Positions 55,237 to 62,363 of a DNA stretch of 64,000 nucleotides are shown one piece after another. The stretch comes from Gluconobacter cadivus (GTDB lineage: Bacteria > Pseudomonadota > Alphaproteobacteria > Acetobacterales > Acetobacteraceae). The stretch covers positions 1 to 64,000 of the forward strand of contig NZ_JABCQI010000006.1 of assembly GCF_015244745.1 (NCBI RefSeq), read 5' to 3'. The notes below the pieces were generated by a model. It had not been told where the DNA came from and searched no databases. It saw nothing but the letters and a program-made list of their open reading frames with translations. The translations under genes were made by a program, and so were the position numbers. Position 1 is the first letter of the stretch. The number at the start of each line of letters is the position of its first letter.

Positions 55237-56400
55237 TTAAAGATCGGTCAGAATTTTGCCAGGTAGGTCATTCGACATGGTTTCGCCCGGCTGATAATGC
55301 ATGACAGAGCGAATGGCCTCTCCCCGATGCAGAAGATCAAATGCCGTATTGATCCGGTCATGAGTCATGTTGTGGGTGATGTAAGGGTCAACGCTAAACT
55401 TCCCCGCCAGCCATTCATCGACCATACCGGGTAACTGCGAACGCCCTTTTACACCCCCAAAGGCCGTGCCCCGCCAGACCCGTCCCGTGATCAGCTGGAA
55501 AGGCCGCGTCGAGATCTCCTCGCCAGCCCCAGCGACACCGATGACTGTGCATTCACCCCAGCCTTTATGGCAACACTCAAGGGCCGCTCGCATGACATCG
55601 ACCCGACCGATCGCCTCAAAGGAATAATCCACGCCGCCACCCGTCATCTCCACGATAACTTTCTGGATTGGATCGGTATGATCGGTCGGATTGACGAGAT
55701 CGGTCGCCCCCAGATTTCGGGCCAGCAGGAACTTCGCCGGATTGGTGTCGATGCCGATGATCCTTGCAGCACCGGCCATGACAGCCCCCTGAATGACGGC
55801 CATGCCGATCGCACCGAGACCAAAGACGGCCACAGTCGATCCCGCTTCCACTTTCGCGGCGTTCCGCACGGCTCCCATACCTGTCGGGACGGCGCACCCC
55901 ATGACGCTGGCTTTCGCAAGCGGCGCCTCTTTGGTGATCTTCGCCACGGCAATTTCGGGCAGCACGGTATATTCGCTGAACGTGCTGGTGCCCATGTAAT
56001 GAAAGATCTGGCGGCCCTTGTATGAAAAACGGCTGGTGCCGTCTGGCATCAGACCGAGCGCCTGTGTCTCGCGGATAGTCGAGCAGAGATTGGTTTTGCC
56101 CGAACGGATCATCGGGCAGTTCGGGTCTTCGGGAATATAGAGCGGAATGACATGATCACCCGGAGCAACAGAGGTAACACCTTTACCCACATCCTCGACG
56201 ATCCCGACCCCCTCGTGACCGAGAATACATGGAAAACGTCCTTCCGGATCATGCCCCGACAGGGTAAACATATCCGTATGACACAGGCTCGTGGTCACGA
56301 TACGGACCAGAACCTCGCCGTCTTTCGGGCCTTCGAGATCAACCAGATCGATCTCAAGCGGCATGTTAGGTTCCCACGCAATTGCAGCTCGGGTTTTCAT
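55237..56400 (-). CDS. class III alcohol dehydrogenase paralogue lacking full structural-zinc site
   Basis: A 387-residue zinc alcohol dehydrogenase of the S-(hydroxymethyl)glutathione/formaldehyde dehydrogenase group. Catalytic-zinc ligands are kept: Cys40 in [10 protein letters not shown], His62-Glu63 in ILGHEGVG and Cys169 in [12 protein letters not shown] motif [16 protein letters not shown]. The lobe that normally holds a structural zinc with four cysteines (ECxxCxxCxSGKTNLC) reads [16 protein letters not shown], with Cys replaced by Asp92 and Ile98. ATG at 56400 has GAGGA 8 nt upstream. Its place in a Zur-type operon suggests a zinc-saving replacement enzyme (inference). Confidence 0.9.
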   Translation of the reverse strand: MKTRAAIAWEPNMPLEIDLVDLEGPKDGEVLVRIVTTSLCHTDMFTLSGHDPEGRFPCILGHEGVGIVEDVGKGVTSVAPGDHVIPLYIPEDPNCPMIRSGKTNLCSTIRETQALGLMPDGTSRFSYKGRQIFHYMGTSTFSEYTVLPEIAVAKITKEAPLAKASVMGCAVPTGMGAVRNAAKVEAGSTVAVFGLGAIGMAVIQGAVMAGAARIIGIDTNPAKFLLARNLGATDLVNPTDHTDPIQKVIVEMTGGGVDYSFEAIGRVDVMRAALECCHKGWGECTVIGVAGAGEEISTRPFQLITGRVWRGTAFGGVKGRSQLPGMVDEWLAGKFSVDPYITHNMTHDRINTAFDLLHRGEAIRSVMHYQPGETMSNDLPGKILTDL

Positions 56401-56436
56401 GAAAATATTCCTCAATAATAGCGTGTGGGAATTCGT

Positions 56437-57666
56437 TCAGGCCGACTCAAGACTTTCCGACTGGCGACGCCAAAGCGGAAAGGGATCAGGGAGGCGTGCA
56501 TAGCGTGACGGCTCAAAAGCGGTGTCTCCGAGATCTGGAACAAGACAGGCATCAAGTTCCTGCCGAAGACCGGATTCATCCATATCTCCATTGCCGATAA
56601 AGACGATTTCCTGACGACGGTCGCCGAAGACCGGATCCCAGTTTCCCAATACGAAGTCGCGCCACTGATCAGTATCCGGCCACTGATTTTTCGGAATCGC
56701 AGCCCACCACAGCCCCATCGCCTCGCTTCGCACCAGGGCTCCAGCCTGACTCATTTCACCTACCCAGTCCGGGCGCGTAGCTAACCAGAAATGGCCCTTG
56801 GCGCGTACGACGCCAGACCAGTTCCGATCAAGGAAGGCCTGGAATTTCGCTGGTTCGAACGGACGGCGCGCACGATAGACAAAATTACGGATGCCATATT
56901 CGTCTGTTTCAGGAACATGGCTGGAAAAGCCGTAAAGTTCCTTGAACCACAACGGATGCTGATGTGCCTTGTCGTAATCGAAACGGCCTGTATTCAGGAT
57001 CTGCTCAACAGGAACAGACCCCATGTCGGTCTCGATGATATCAGCGTCCGAATTCAACGCACGAATGATCTGCCTCGCCGCATCAACCTGATCCGATGTA
57101 GCGGTGGAGACTTTGTTGATCACCACGACATCCGCAAACTCGATCTGCTGGACGAGCAGATCGACCAGGGCACGCTCGTCGTCCTCCCCGGCCGTTTCAC
57201 CCCGATCCTTCAGGAAATCGCTGGAAGAATAATCGCGCAGGAGATTGACCGCATCAACGACCGTCACCATCGTATCCAGCCGTGCGATATCGCTCAGGCT
57301 GACGCCACTCTCGTCACGAAACTCAAACGTTGCGGCTACGGGCAGCGGTTCCGCAATGCCTGTAGATTCAATGAGCAGATAATCGAATTTCCGCTCCTCT
57401 GCGAGCCTCCGTACTTCCTGCAACAAATCGTCGCGGAGCGTGCAGCAAATGCAGCCATTGGTCATTTCAACCAACTTTTCATCGGTACGCGACAGATTGC
57501 TGCCGCCCTCGCGCACCAGAGCGGCGTCAATGTTGACCTCGCTCATATCATTCACGATGACCGCGACCTTATAGCCCTGGCGGTTATTCAGTACGTGATT
57601 GAGCAAGGTCGTCTTTCCCGCGCCAAGAAAGCCGGACAGCACGGTAACGGGAAGTTGGTCATCCAT
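56437..57666 (-). CDS. COG0523-family GTPase, putative zinc metallochaperone
   Basis: A 409-residue CobW/COG0523 G3E GTPase: Walker [18 protein letters not shown] (about 12-19), the metal-binding CxCC in [15 protein letters not shown] (72-75), [17 protein letters not shown], the NKVS-type guanine motif in [14 protein letters not shown], and a C-terminal CobW domain ([20 protein letters not shown]). The zinc-regulated subgroup is thought to hand zinc to client enzymes during starvation. ATG at 57666 has AGAGGA upstream. It lies 13 bp after the HisI gene and 36 bp before the dehydrogenase start, in the middle of the operon. Confidence 0.92.
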   Translation of the reverse strand: MDDQLPVTVLSGFLGAGKTTLLNHVLNNRQGYKVAVIVNDMSEVNIDAALVREGGSNLSRTDEKLVEMTNGCICCTLRDDLLQEVRRLAEERKFDYLLIESTGIAEPLPVAATFEFRDESGVSLSDIARLDTMVTVVDAVNLLRDYSSSDFLKDRGETAGEDDERALVDLLVQQIEFADVVVINKVSTATSDQVDAARQIIRALNSDADIIETDMGSVPVEQILNTGRFDYDKAHQHPLWFKELYGFSSHVPETDEYGIRNFVYRARRPFEPAKFQAFLDRNWSGVVRAKGHFWLATRPDWVGEMSQAGALVRSEAMGLWWAAIPKNQWPDTDQWRDFVLGNWDPVFGDRRQEIVFIGNGDMDESGLRQELDACLVPDLGDTAFEPSRYARLPDPFPLWRRQSESLESA

Positions 57667-57679
57667 GGGGATTTTTCCT

Positions 57680-58189
57680 CTAAAGCTTTGTCGGGTTTGG
57701 GGCGTCGCCATAGACGGCGAGCGGATCGAATATTTTGTGCGTTTCGCAAAAGAGGAGTGCTGCCGATGATGACGGAAGGCCTTCCTCAGAAGTGAGATCA
57801 ACACGCCGATAAAAACAGCTTCGATAACCCACATGGCAGTTCGCTCCTGTGCCCGCAGTGTGAACGCGCAGCCAGATCGCGTCCTGATCGTCGTCGATCC
57901 GCATTTCGAGGACATGCTGGACCAGCCCGCTCGTGGCGCCCTTTCGCCAGAGACACTGACGGCTCCGGCTCCAGTAATGCGCCTCACGGGTTGCGATAGT
58001 GCGTGCGAGCGCCTCTGCGTTCATGACGCCAACCATCATGACATCACCGCTTTCTGCGTCCGTTGTGACCACGGTCAGCAGTCCGCTGGCGTCGAAACGT
58101 GGGGCGAGATCGCTCCCCTCCTCGACCTGCTCAATTGAGACGCGCGACCCAAATGCCGTGGACACAGAAGATACAGTTGTGCCCATCAC
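57680..58189 (-). CDS. phosphoribosyl-AMP cyclohydrolase paralogue with altered zinc site
   Basis: A 169-residue HisI-type enzyme, longer than the usual 120-140 owing to both ends. Core: [59 protein letters not shown], then [14 protein letters not shown] and [17 protein letters not shown]. Two of the three zinc cysteines are present (Cys118, Cys125), but the third, within the family's DCDxD metal motif, is Asp100 (DDDQD). The Mg2+ aspartates remain. A HisI paralogue with fewer zinc ligands fits a zinc-starvation backup for histidine synthesis. It overlaps the folE stop by four bases. Confidence 0.87.
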   Translation of the reverse strand: MMGTTVSSVSTAFGSRVSIEQVEEGSDLAPRFDASGLLTVVTTDAESGDVMMVGVMNAEALARTIATREAHYWSRSRQCLWRKGATSGLVQHVLEMRIDDDQDAIWLRVHTAGTGANCHVGYRSCFYRRVDLTSEEGLPSSSAALLFCETHKIFDPLAVYGDAPNPTKL

Positions 58190-58797
58190 ACGCCACCCAT
58201 TCCCGCCATAGTGAAGAACTGGCGCCGCAGAGATTCCGACGTCTCGAACTCGCCCAGCAGGCGGCTGGTCACCATACTCACGCCTGGCTTATGTACTCCG
58301 CGTGTGGTCATGCACTGGTGAGCCGCGTCGATCACGACCGCGACGCCACGCGGTTGAAGCACGCCCTGGATTGTATCCGCGATCTGGGCCGTCAGTTTTT
58401 CCTGGATCTGTAGACGATGGGCGAAGACGTCCACGAGACGCGCCAGCTTGCTGATGCCAACTACCCGCTTGTCGGGCAGATACGCCACATGCGCCTTACC
58501 GATCAGCGGAATGATATGATGCTCGCAATGGGATTCCAGACGGATATCGCGTAGCACCACCATCTCGTTGTAGTTACCGCTCTCTTCGAAGGTCCGCTCC
58601 AGAAGAGCGACCGGGTCGTCATGATATCCCTCGAAAAACTCCTCATAGGCCCGCACCACGCGGTCAGGCGTACCGGCAAGCCCCTCGCGATCAGGATCAT
58701 CACCGGTCCAGGCGAGCAGGGTTCGCACCGCCTCTTCCGCCTGAGCCCGGGTCGGCCGGGTTCTCACTTGCCGTGGAACGTCCATCAGTGTGTCCAT
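58186..58797 (-). CDS. folE: GTP cyclohydrolase I (type IA)
   Basis: A 203-residue GTP cyclohydrolase, the first enzyme of folate synthesis. Seen are [20 protein letters not shown], the zinc site [17 protein letters not shown] (Cys91, His93/94) with [11 protein letters not shown] (Cys162), [20 protein letters not shown] and [11 protein letters not shown]. All zinc ligands are kept, so this is an extra copy rather than the metal-flexible FolE2 type. First gene of the minus-strand operon, starting 25 bp from the Zur box. A second in-frame ATG lies four codons in. Confidence 0.92.
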   Translation of the reverse strand: MDTLMDVPRQVRTRPTRAQAEEAVRTLLAWTGDDPDREGLAGTPDRVVRAYEEFFEGYHDDPVALLERTFEESGNYNEMVVLRDIRLESHCEHHIIPLIGKAHVAYLPDKRVVGISKLARLVDVFAHRLQIQEKLTAQIADTIQGVLQPRGVAVVIDAAHQCMTTRGVHKPGVSMVTSRLLGEFETSESLRRQFFTMAGMGGV

Positions 58798-58821
58798 TGA
58801 AGTTTATCTGCTATTGACTAT

Positions 58822-58839
58822 GTTATGTTATAACGTAAC
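58822..58839. promoter_or_regulatory. Zur box in the folE/DUF1826 divergent promoter
   Basis: GTTATGTTATAACGTAAC is an 18-bp palindrome with one mismatched pair and matches the GTTATnnnATAAC-type Zur operators of proteobacteria. It lies 25 bp before folE and 40 bp before the DUF1826 gene, so one bound Zur dimer pair could shut both operons when zinc is plentiful. Confidence 0.85.
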
Positions 58840-58878
58840 CATAAAGACGTTCGCCACCTATCGTCAAGCTCGGGAACC

Positions 58879-59586
58879 ATGCCCCCTCCCTCACAGCAAC
58901 ATTCTGTCTCGACGGATATGACTCCACCCGCGCGCGCGCCGAAGGAAAGTCTCGGCGCCATGCTATTCATTGAGAGCTGGCCCGCGCCAACAATCGACCC
59001 ACCGGAAAACAGTACTCTGGGCCGTCTTGCACCGCATGTGGTCGCCTGTGCCCACGCGACAGTCGTGATGGATCTGCAGCGACCGGATGTCGATATGGTC
59101 GTGTGGGGGCGCCGGATTCCGGCAACATGGGAAGGAACTCTCACAAACTGCTCACAAGCCCCATCTGCTCTCACTCTCGCCGGCACACCTTCGGAAATCG
59201 CAGATTCCCTTGTAAACCCGGCTTTACATCAGGACTGGTCTCCCCTCATCCTGACTGATGTCAGGGACTTGTCCGCACTGTTCGGTGCGCTGACAGGAGG
59301 CGTCCGGCAGCACATCCAGCTAATAACGCCATCCCGTGGGGAGACTGCGTTCGAGTTGCCCCCCGATGCACTTCGGCTGATCTGCGCCTATGGAAGCGCT
59401 GGACCAGAGTGGTGCGGCAGCCAAAATCCAAAGAGTGGTATTGTCAGTACCCTGACACCGTTCGCAGTAGTGTTCATTAAAGGGGCGGCTGAAGGCAAAC
59501 TCGGATGCCTTCATCGTCTCCCGGCAAATATCGCAAACGGTGCAAGGCCTGGGCCGGTCCTCGTGATGGATACAATTTCCCGATGA
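58879..59586 (+). CDS. DUF1826-family protein
   Basis: A 235-residue protein of the DUF1826 type: HVVACAHATVVMDLQRPDVD, DWSPLILTDVRDLSALFGAL, RQHIQLITPSRGETAFELPP and GCLHRLPANIANGARPGPVL. The family has no known activity but is repeatedly found next to COG0523 chaperones and Zur, as here. Several His and Cys residues (CAHAT, GPEWCG, GCLHR) could bind metal (inference). Its stop overlaps the zur start (ATGA at 59583), so the two are coupled. Confidence 0.75.
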   Translation: MPPPSQQHSVSTDMTPPARAPKESLGAMLFIESWPAPTIDPPENSTLGRLAPHVVACAHATVVMDLQRPDVDMVVWGRRIPATWEGTLTNCSQAPSALTLAGTPSEIADSLVNPALHQDWSPLILTDVRDLSALFGALTGGVRQHIQLITPSRGETAFELPPDALRLICAYGSAGPEWCGSQNPKSGIVSTLTPFAVVFIKGAAEGKLGCLHRLPANIANGARPGPVLVMDTISR

Positions 59587-60080
59587 TAGAGCGTGTCATG
59601 CCGCCGTCTCGCGACGCACGTCAAGGTTGCGATGCCTTCAAAAGGCGGACCACGTCTTTACGGAATGATGTACTCGACGTGCTGACGAAGGCAAACGTCC
59701 CACTTTCGGCTTACGACATCCTACGGTGTGTCAGTCATTCGAATTGCCCGCGGATTGCTCCGACTACAATTTACCGGGCTCTCGGAAAGCTGATTGCCAG
59801 CGGGTTAGTGGGACGGCTCGAAAGTCGAAATGCCTTCGTGCGGATCTGGGCAAACGATCCCTCTCACCTCGTCTACTGTATCTGCGATCGATGTGGTGCC
59901 GCGCAAGCGGTGGAAAATACGCTATCCTGTCAATTGATCGACGCTGCGGCCGAGACCCTTGGATTTCAGGTCCGGCATCGGGTCATCGAAGTTCAGGGCG
60001 TCTGCGCACGATGCAGCGTCTGCCCGTCTTTCTTGCCGACACAACAAAAGCACAAGCTTCCGACACGCGCGCCCAAATGA
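59583..60080 (+). CDS. zur: Fur-family zinc uptake regulator Zur
   Basis: A 165-residue Fur-family repressor: LRNDVLDVLTKANVPLSAYD, HTH region APTTIYRALGKLIASGLVGR, the histidine-containing SHLVYCICDRCGAAQAVE and GVCARCSVCPSF. The two CxxC pairs (Cys101/104 and Cys141/144) form the structural zinc site. Together with its location inside a zinc-starvation cluster this identifies Zur rather than Fur. It autoregulates through the box at 58822. ATG at 59583 was chosen for its overlap with the DUF1826 stop. Confidence 0.88.
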   Translation: MIERVMPPSRDARQGCDAFKRRTTSLRNDVLDVLTKANVPLSAYDILRCVSHSNCPRIAPTTIYRALGKLIASGLVGRLESRNAFVRIWANDPSHLVYCICDRCGAAQAVENTLSCQLIDAAAETLGFQVRHRVIEVQGVCARCSVCPSFLPTQQKHKLPTRAPK

Positions 60081-60120
60081 ACCGCGCCCCCTCGCCGCTC
60101 TTCTCCGTTAAGGCTCTCTC

Positions 60121-61989
60121 ATGTTACCGACCACCATCTCTTCCCGTCCTTCATCCCACCCACCAAAGGATATGCTCGCCTGCCGTGTGAACGGCATTAT
60201 CAGCGATCTTTCCTCCACAACTGGTGACCAACGGGCTGACCCTGTCTTCCGGTCGGACGCCGATGCGCTTTCCCTGATCCGTCACGACACGGCCCATGTT
60301 CTGGCACAAGCCGTCAGTGAGTTGTATCCCGGCACCGCGCTTGCGACAGGGCCCGCCACGGAACAGGGATTTTTCTACGATTTCGCCGCTGAGCACGCTT
60401 TCACCGATGATGACATCGCTCGGATCGACGCACGGATGCACGAGATCGTCGACCGGGACGAGCCGATCATCCGGGAGGAGTGGGATCGCGAGAGAGCACT
60501 TGCCTGGTGCCGGGAGAATGGACAGCCCTACAAGGCCGAGATCATCATGTCCCTGCCTGCTGATGCCACCCTGAGCTTTTATCGACAAGGCGACTTCGTC
60601 GATCTCTGCCGAGGGCCACATCTCGTCAGCACAGGACAGATCGGACACGCCTTTCGACTTCTCGGTACGGCTGGTGCCTATTGGAAAGGTGATCGAAGCA
60701 ATCCAATGCTGCAGAGGATTCACGGAACGGCCTGTCGTGATGCCGACGAACTCGCCGCGTGGGAGCAGCGTCAGGAAGCAGCAGCACGGCGTGATCATCG
60801 TCGTCTCGGCCGCGAGATGGATCTGTTCCATTTCCAGGCCGAAGCTCCAGGCGCGGTGTTCTGGCATCCGAACGGCTGGACACTGTTCCAGACCCTGCTC
60901 GCTTATCTGCGCGAACGTCAGAAGGCCGAGAACTATGTGGAGATCAATACGCCCGACATCATGGATCTGTCGCTCTGGCAGGCCTCTGGCCATTGGGAAA
61001 AATTCGGGGAGAGCATGTTCACCACCGAAACCGAAGGCCGTACCTACGCCCTCAAGCCTATGAATTGCCCCGGTGGTGTGCAGGTTTTCCGCCAAGGCCT
61101 GAAGAGCTATCGCGACCTGCCCCTGCGGATGGCCGAATTCGGCAAAGTCCATCGCTTTGAACCGTCAGGAGCGTTGCATGGCCTGATGCGCGTACGTGCA
61201 TTCACGCAGGATGACGCACATATTTTCTGCACACCGGAACAGATGGAGGCCGAGACGCAGCGGATCTGCCATCTCGTGCTTTCGATCTATAAGGACTTCG
61301 GTTTTGAAGATGTCCGTATCAAATTTTCCGACCGGCCTGACAAACGTGTCGGATCGGACGAGATCTGGGATCGCTCGGAGGAAGCGTTACAGCGCGGGGT
61401 CGAAGCTTCAGGCCTCTCCTACACACGCAATCCAGGAGAAGGCGCTTTTTACGGTCCCAAGCTGGAGTTCGTACTGCGTGATGCAATCGGCCGGGACTGG
61501 CAGTGCGGTACCGTTCAGGTCGATCTCAATCTGCCTCAGCGTCTGGACGCGCATTATATTGGCGCGGATGGAGAAAAACATCCGCCCGTCATGCTGCATC
61601 GCGCCCTGTTCGGTTCGCTTGAACGTTTCATCGGCATTCTCCTTGAACACCATGCCGGCCACCTGCCTTTCTGGCTTGCACCCATTCAGGTCGTGGTGGC
61701 AACAATCACCGGCGCTGCAGACGATTACGCAGTCGATCTGATTAAAGCGCTCCGCCAACGTGGAGTCCGAGCAGAGCCCGATTTGCGCAATGAAAAAATC
61801 GCTTACAAAATCCGCGAACACAGCCTCGCGAAAGTACCCATGTTGCTGATCGTCGGGAAGAAGGAAGCACAGGCAGGCACCGTGTCTATCCGGGAATATG
61901 GAAGATCAGAAACACCAATGTTGGACATGGAATCCGCTATCAATTTAATCGCCAAAGCATCGGAGTCTCGTTTGGCACAAGTCTTTTAG
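60121..61989 (+). CDS. thrS: threonyl-tRNA synthetase (Zur-island copy, short N-terminus)
   Basis: A 622-residue threonyl-tRNA synthetase. The editing domain starts LIRHDTAHVLAQAVSELYPG (His55, His59) and includes DFVDLCRGPHL (Cys163, His167); the catalytic domain has LKPMNCPGGVQVFRQ (Cys316), FTQDDAHIFC (His367) and PVMLHRALFGSLERF (His493), the three zinc ligands; the anticodon domain follows. The N-terminal TGS domain is only partial (about 30 residues instead of about 60). Zinc ligands are intact, so it is not a zinc-free form; it probably serves as an extra or high-affinity copy. It lies 40 bp after zur. Confidence 0.93.
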   Translation: MLPTTISSRPSSHPPKDMLACRVNGIISDLSSTTGDQRADPVFRSDADALSLIRHDTAHVLAQAVSELYPGTALATGPATEQGFFYDFAAEHAFTDDDIARIDARMHEIVDRDEPIIREEWDRERALAWCRENGQPYKAEIIMSLPADATLSFYRQGDFVDLCRGPHLVSTGQIGHAFRLLGTAGAYWKGDRSNPMLQRIHGTACRDADELAAWEQRQEAAARRDHRRLGREMDLFHFQAEAPGAVFWHPNGWTLFQTLLAYLRERQKAENYVEINTPDIMDLSLWQASGHWEKFGESMFTTETEGRTYALKPMNCPGGVQVFRQGLKSYRDLPLRMAEFGKVHRFEPSGALHGLMRVRAFTQDDAHIFCTPEQMEAETQRICHLVLSIYKDFGFEDVRIKFSDRPDKRVGSDEIWDRSEEALQRGVEASGLSYTRNPGEGAFYGPKLEFVLRDAIGRDWQCGTVQVDLNLPQRLDAHYIGADGEKHPPVMLHRALFGSLERFIGILLEHHAGHLPFWLAPIQVVVATITGAADDYAVDLIKALRQRGVRAEPDLRNEKIAYKIREHSLAKVPMLLIVGKKEAQAGTVSIREYGRSETPMLDMESAINLIAKASESRLAQVF

Positions 61990-62205
61990 CTTATCGACAC
62001 GATTTCTTTGGTTGTTAGATATCATTGGGATAAGTGATTATACGAATAATATTTATAATAATTTCTACATTTCTGACTTCGCCCCGACATCTATTTCGAA
62101 ATCCCAATATATACAAAGAGGCTATTGATTATTTCTACGCAACTTAAGTCCGGGATCGAATACGTTAGTCTTATGCTTGACGAATATTGCGATGTCGGGT
62201 TATTT

Positions 62206-62223
62206 GTGATGTTATAACGTAAT
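62206..62223. promoter_or_regulatory. second Zur-like box
   Basis: GTGATGTTATAACGTAAT matches the box at 58822 at 16 of 18 positions, including the whole GTTATAACGTAA part. It lies 141 bp before the S46 peptidase gene and 217 bp after thrS, in an AT-rich gap (61990-62363) that contains no gene. Confidence 0.7.
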
Positions 62224-62363
62224 GATAGCCACCGAAAATAAAGTGTTTCGACGCGAGTTAACATACTAAAATTCGTTAAACAAGGAACGGGAATTATTAC
62301 AATGTAAAACGTCAAGTAAAGTTATGTTTCCGTATCTTTAAGGTTCTTAATTCGGGTTTATTT

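Noticed and set aside
56791-57795. 334-codon open frame antisense to the COG0523 and hisI genes
   Set aside because: Mirror frame of clearly coding sequence, with no domain or ribosome site.
58186-58797. GTP cyclohydrolase as metal-flexible FolE2 type
   Set aside because: It has the type IA fold motifs and complete zinc ligands (Cys91, His94, Cys162).
60151-61152. 333-codon open frame antisense to thrS
   Set aside because: The thrS reading is unmistakable; the opposite frame shows no conserved motif.
60121-61989. thrS copy as a zinc-independent enzyme
   Set aside because: All three catalytic zinc ligands (Cys316, His367, His493) and the editing-site His/Cys residues are present, so only a backup or high-affinity role remains.
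62091-62315. 74-codon minus-strand frame in the gap before the S46 peptidase
   Set aside because: AT-rich, overlaps the Zur-like box, and has no coding signature.
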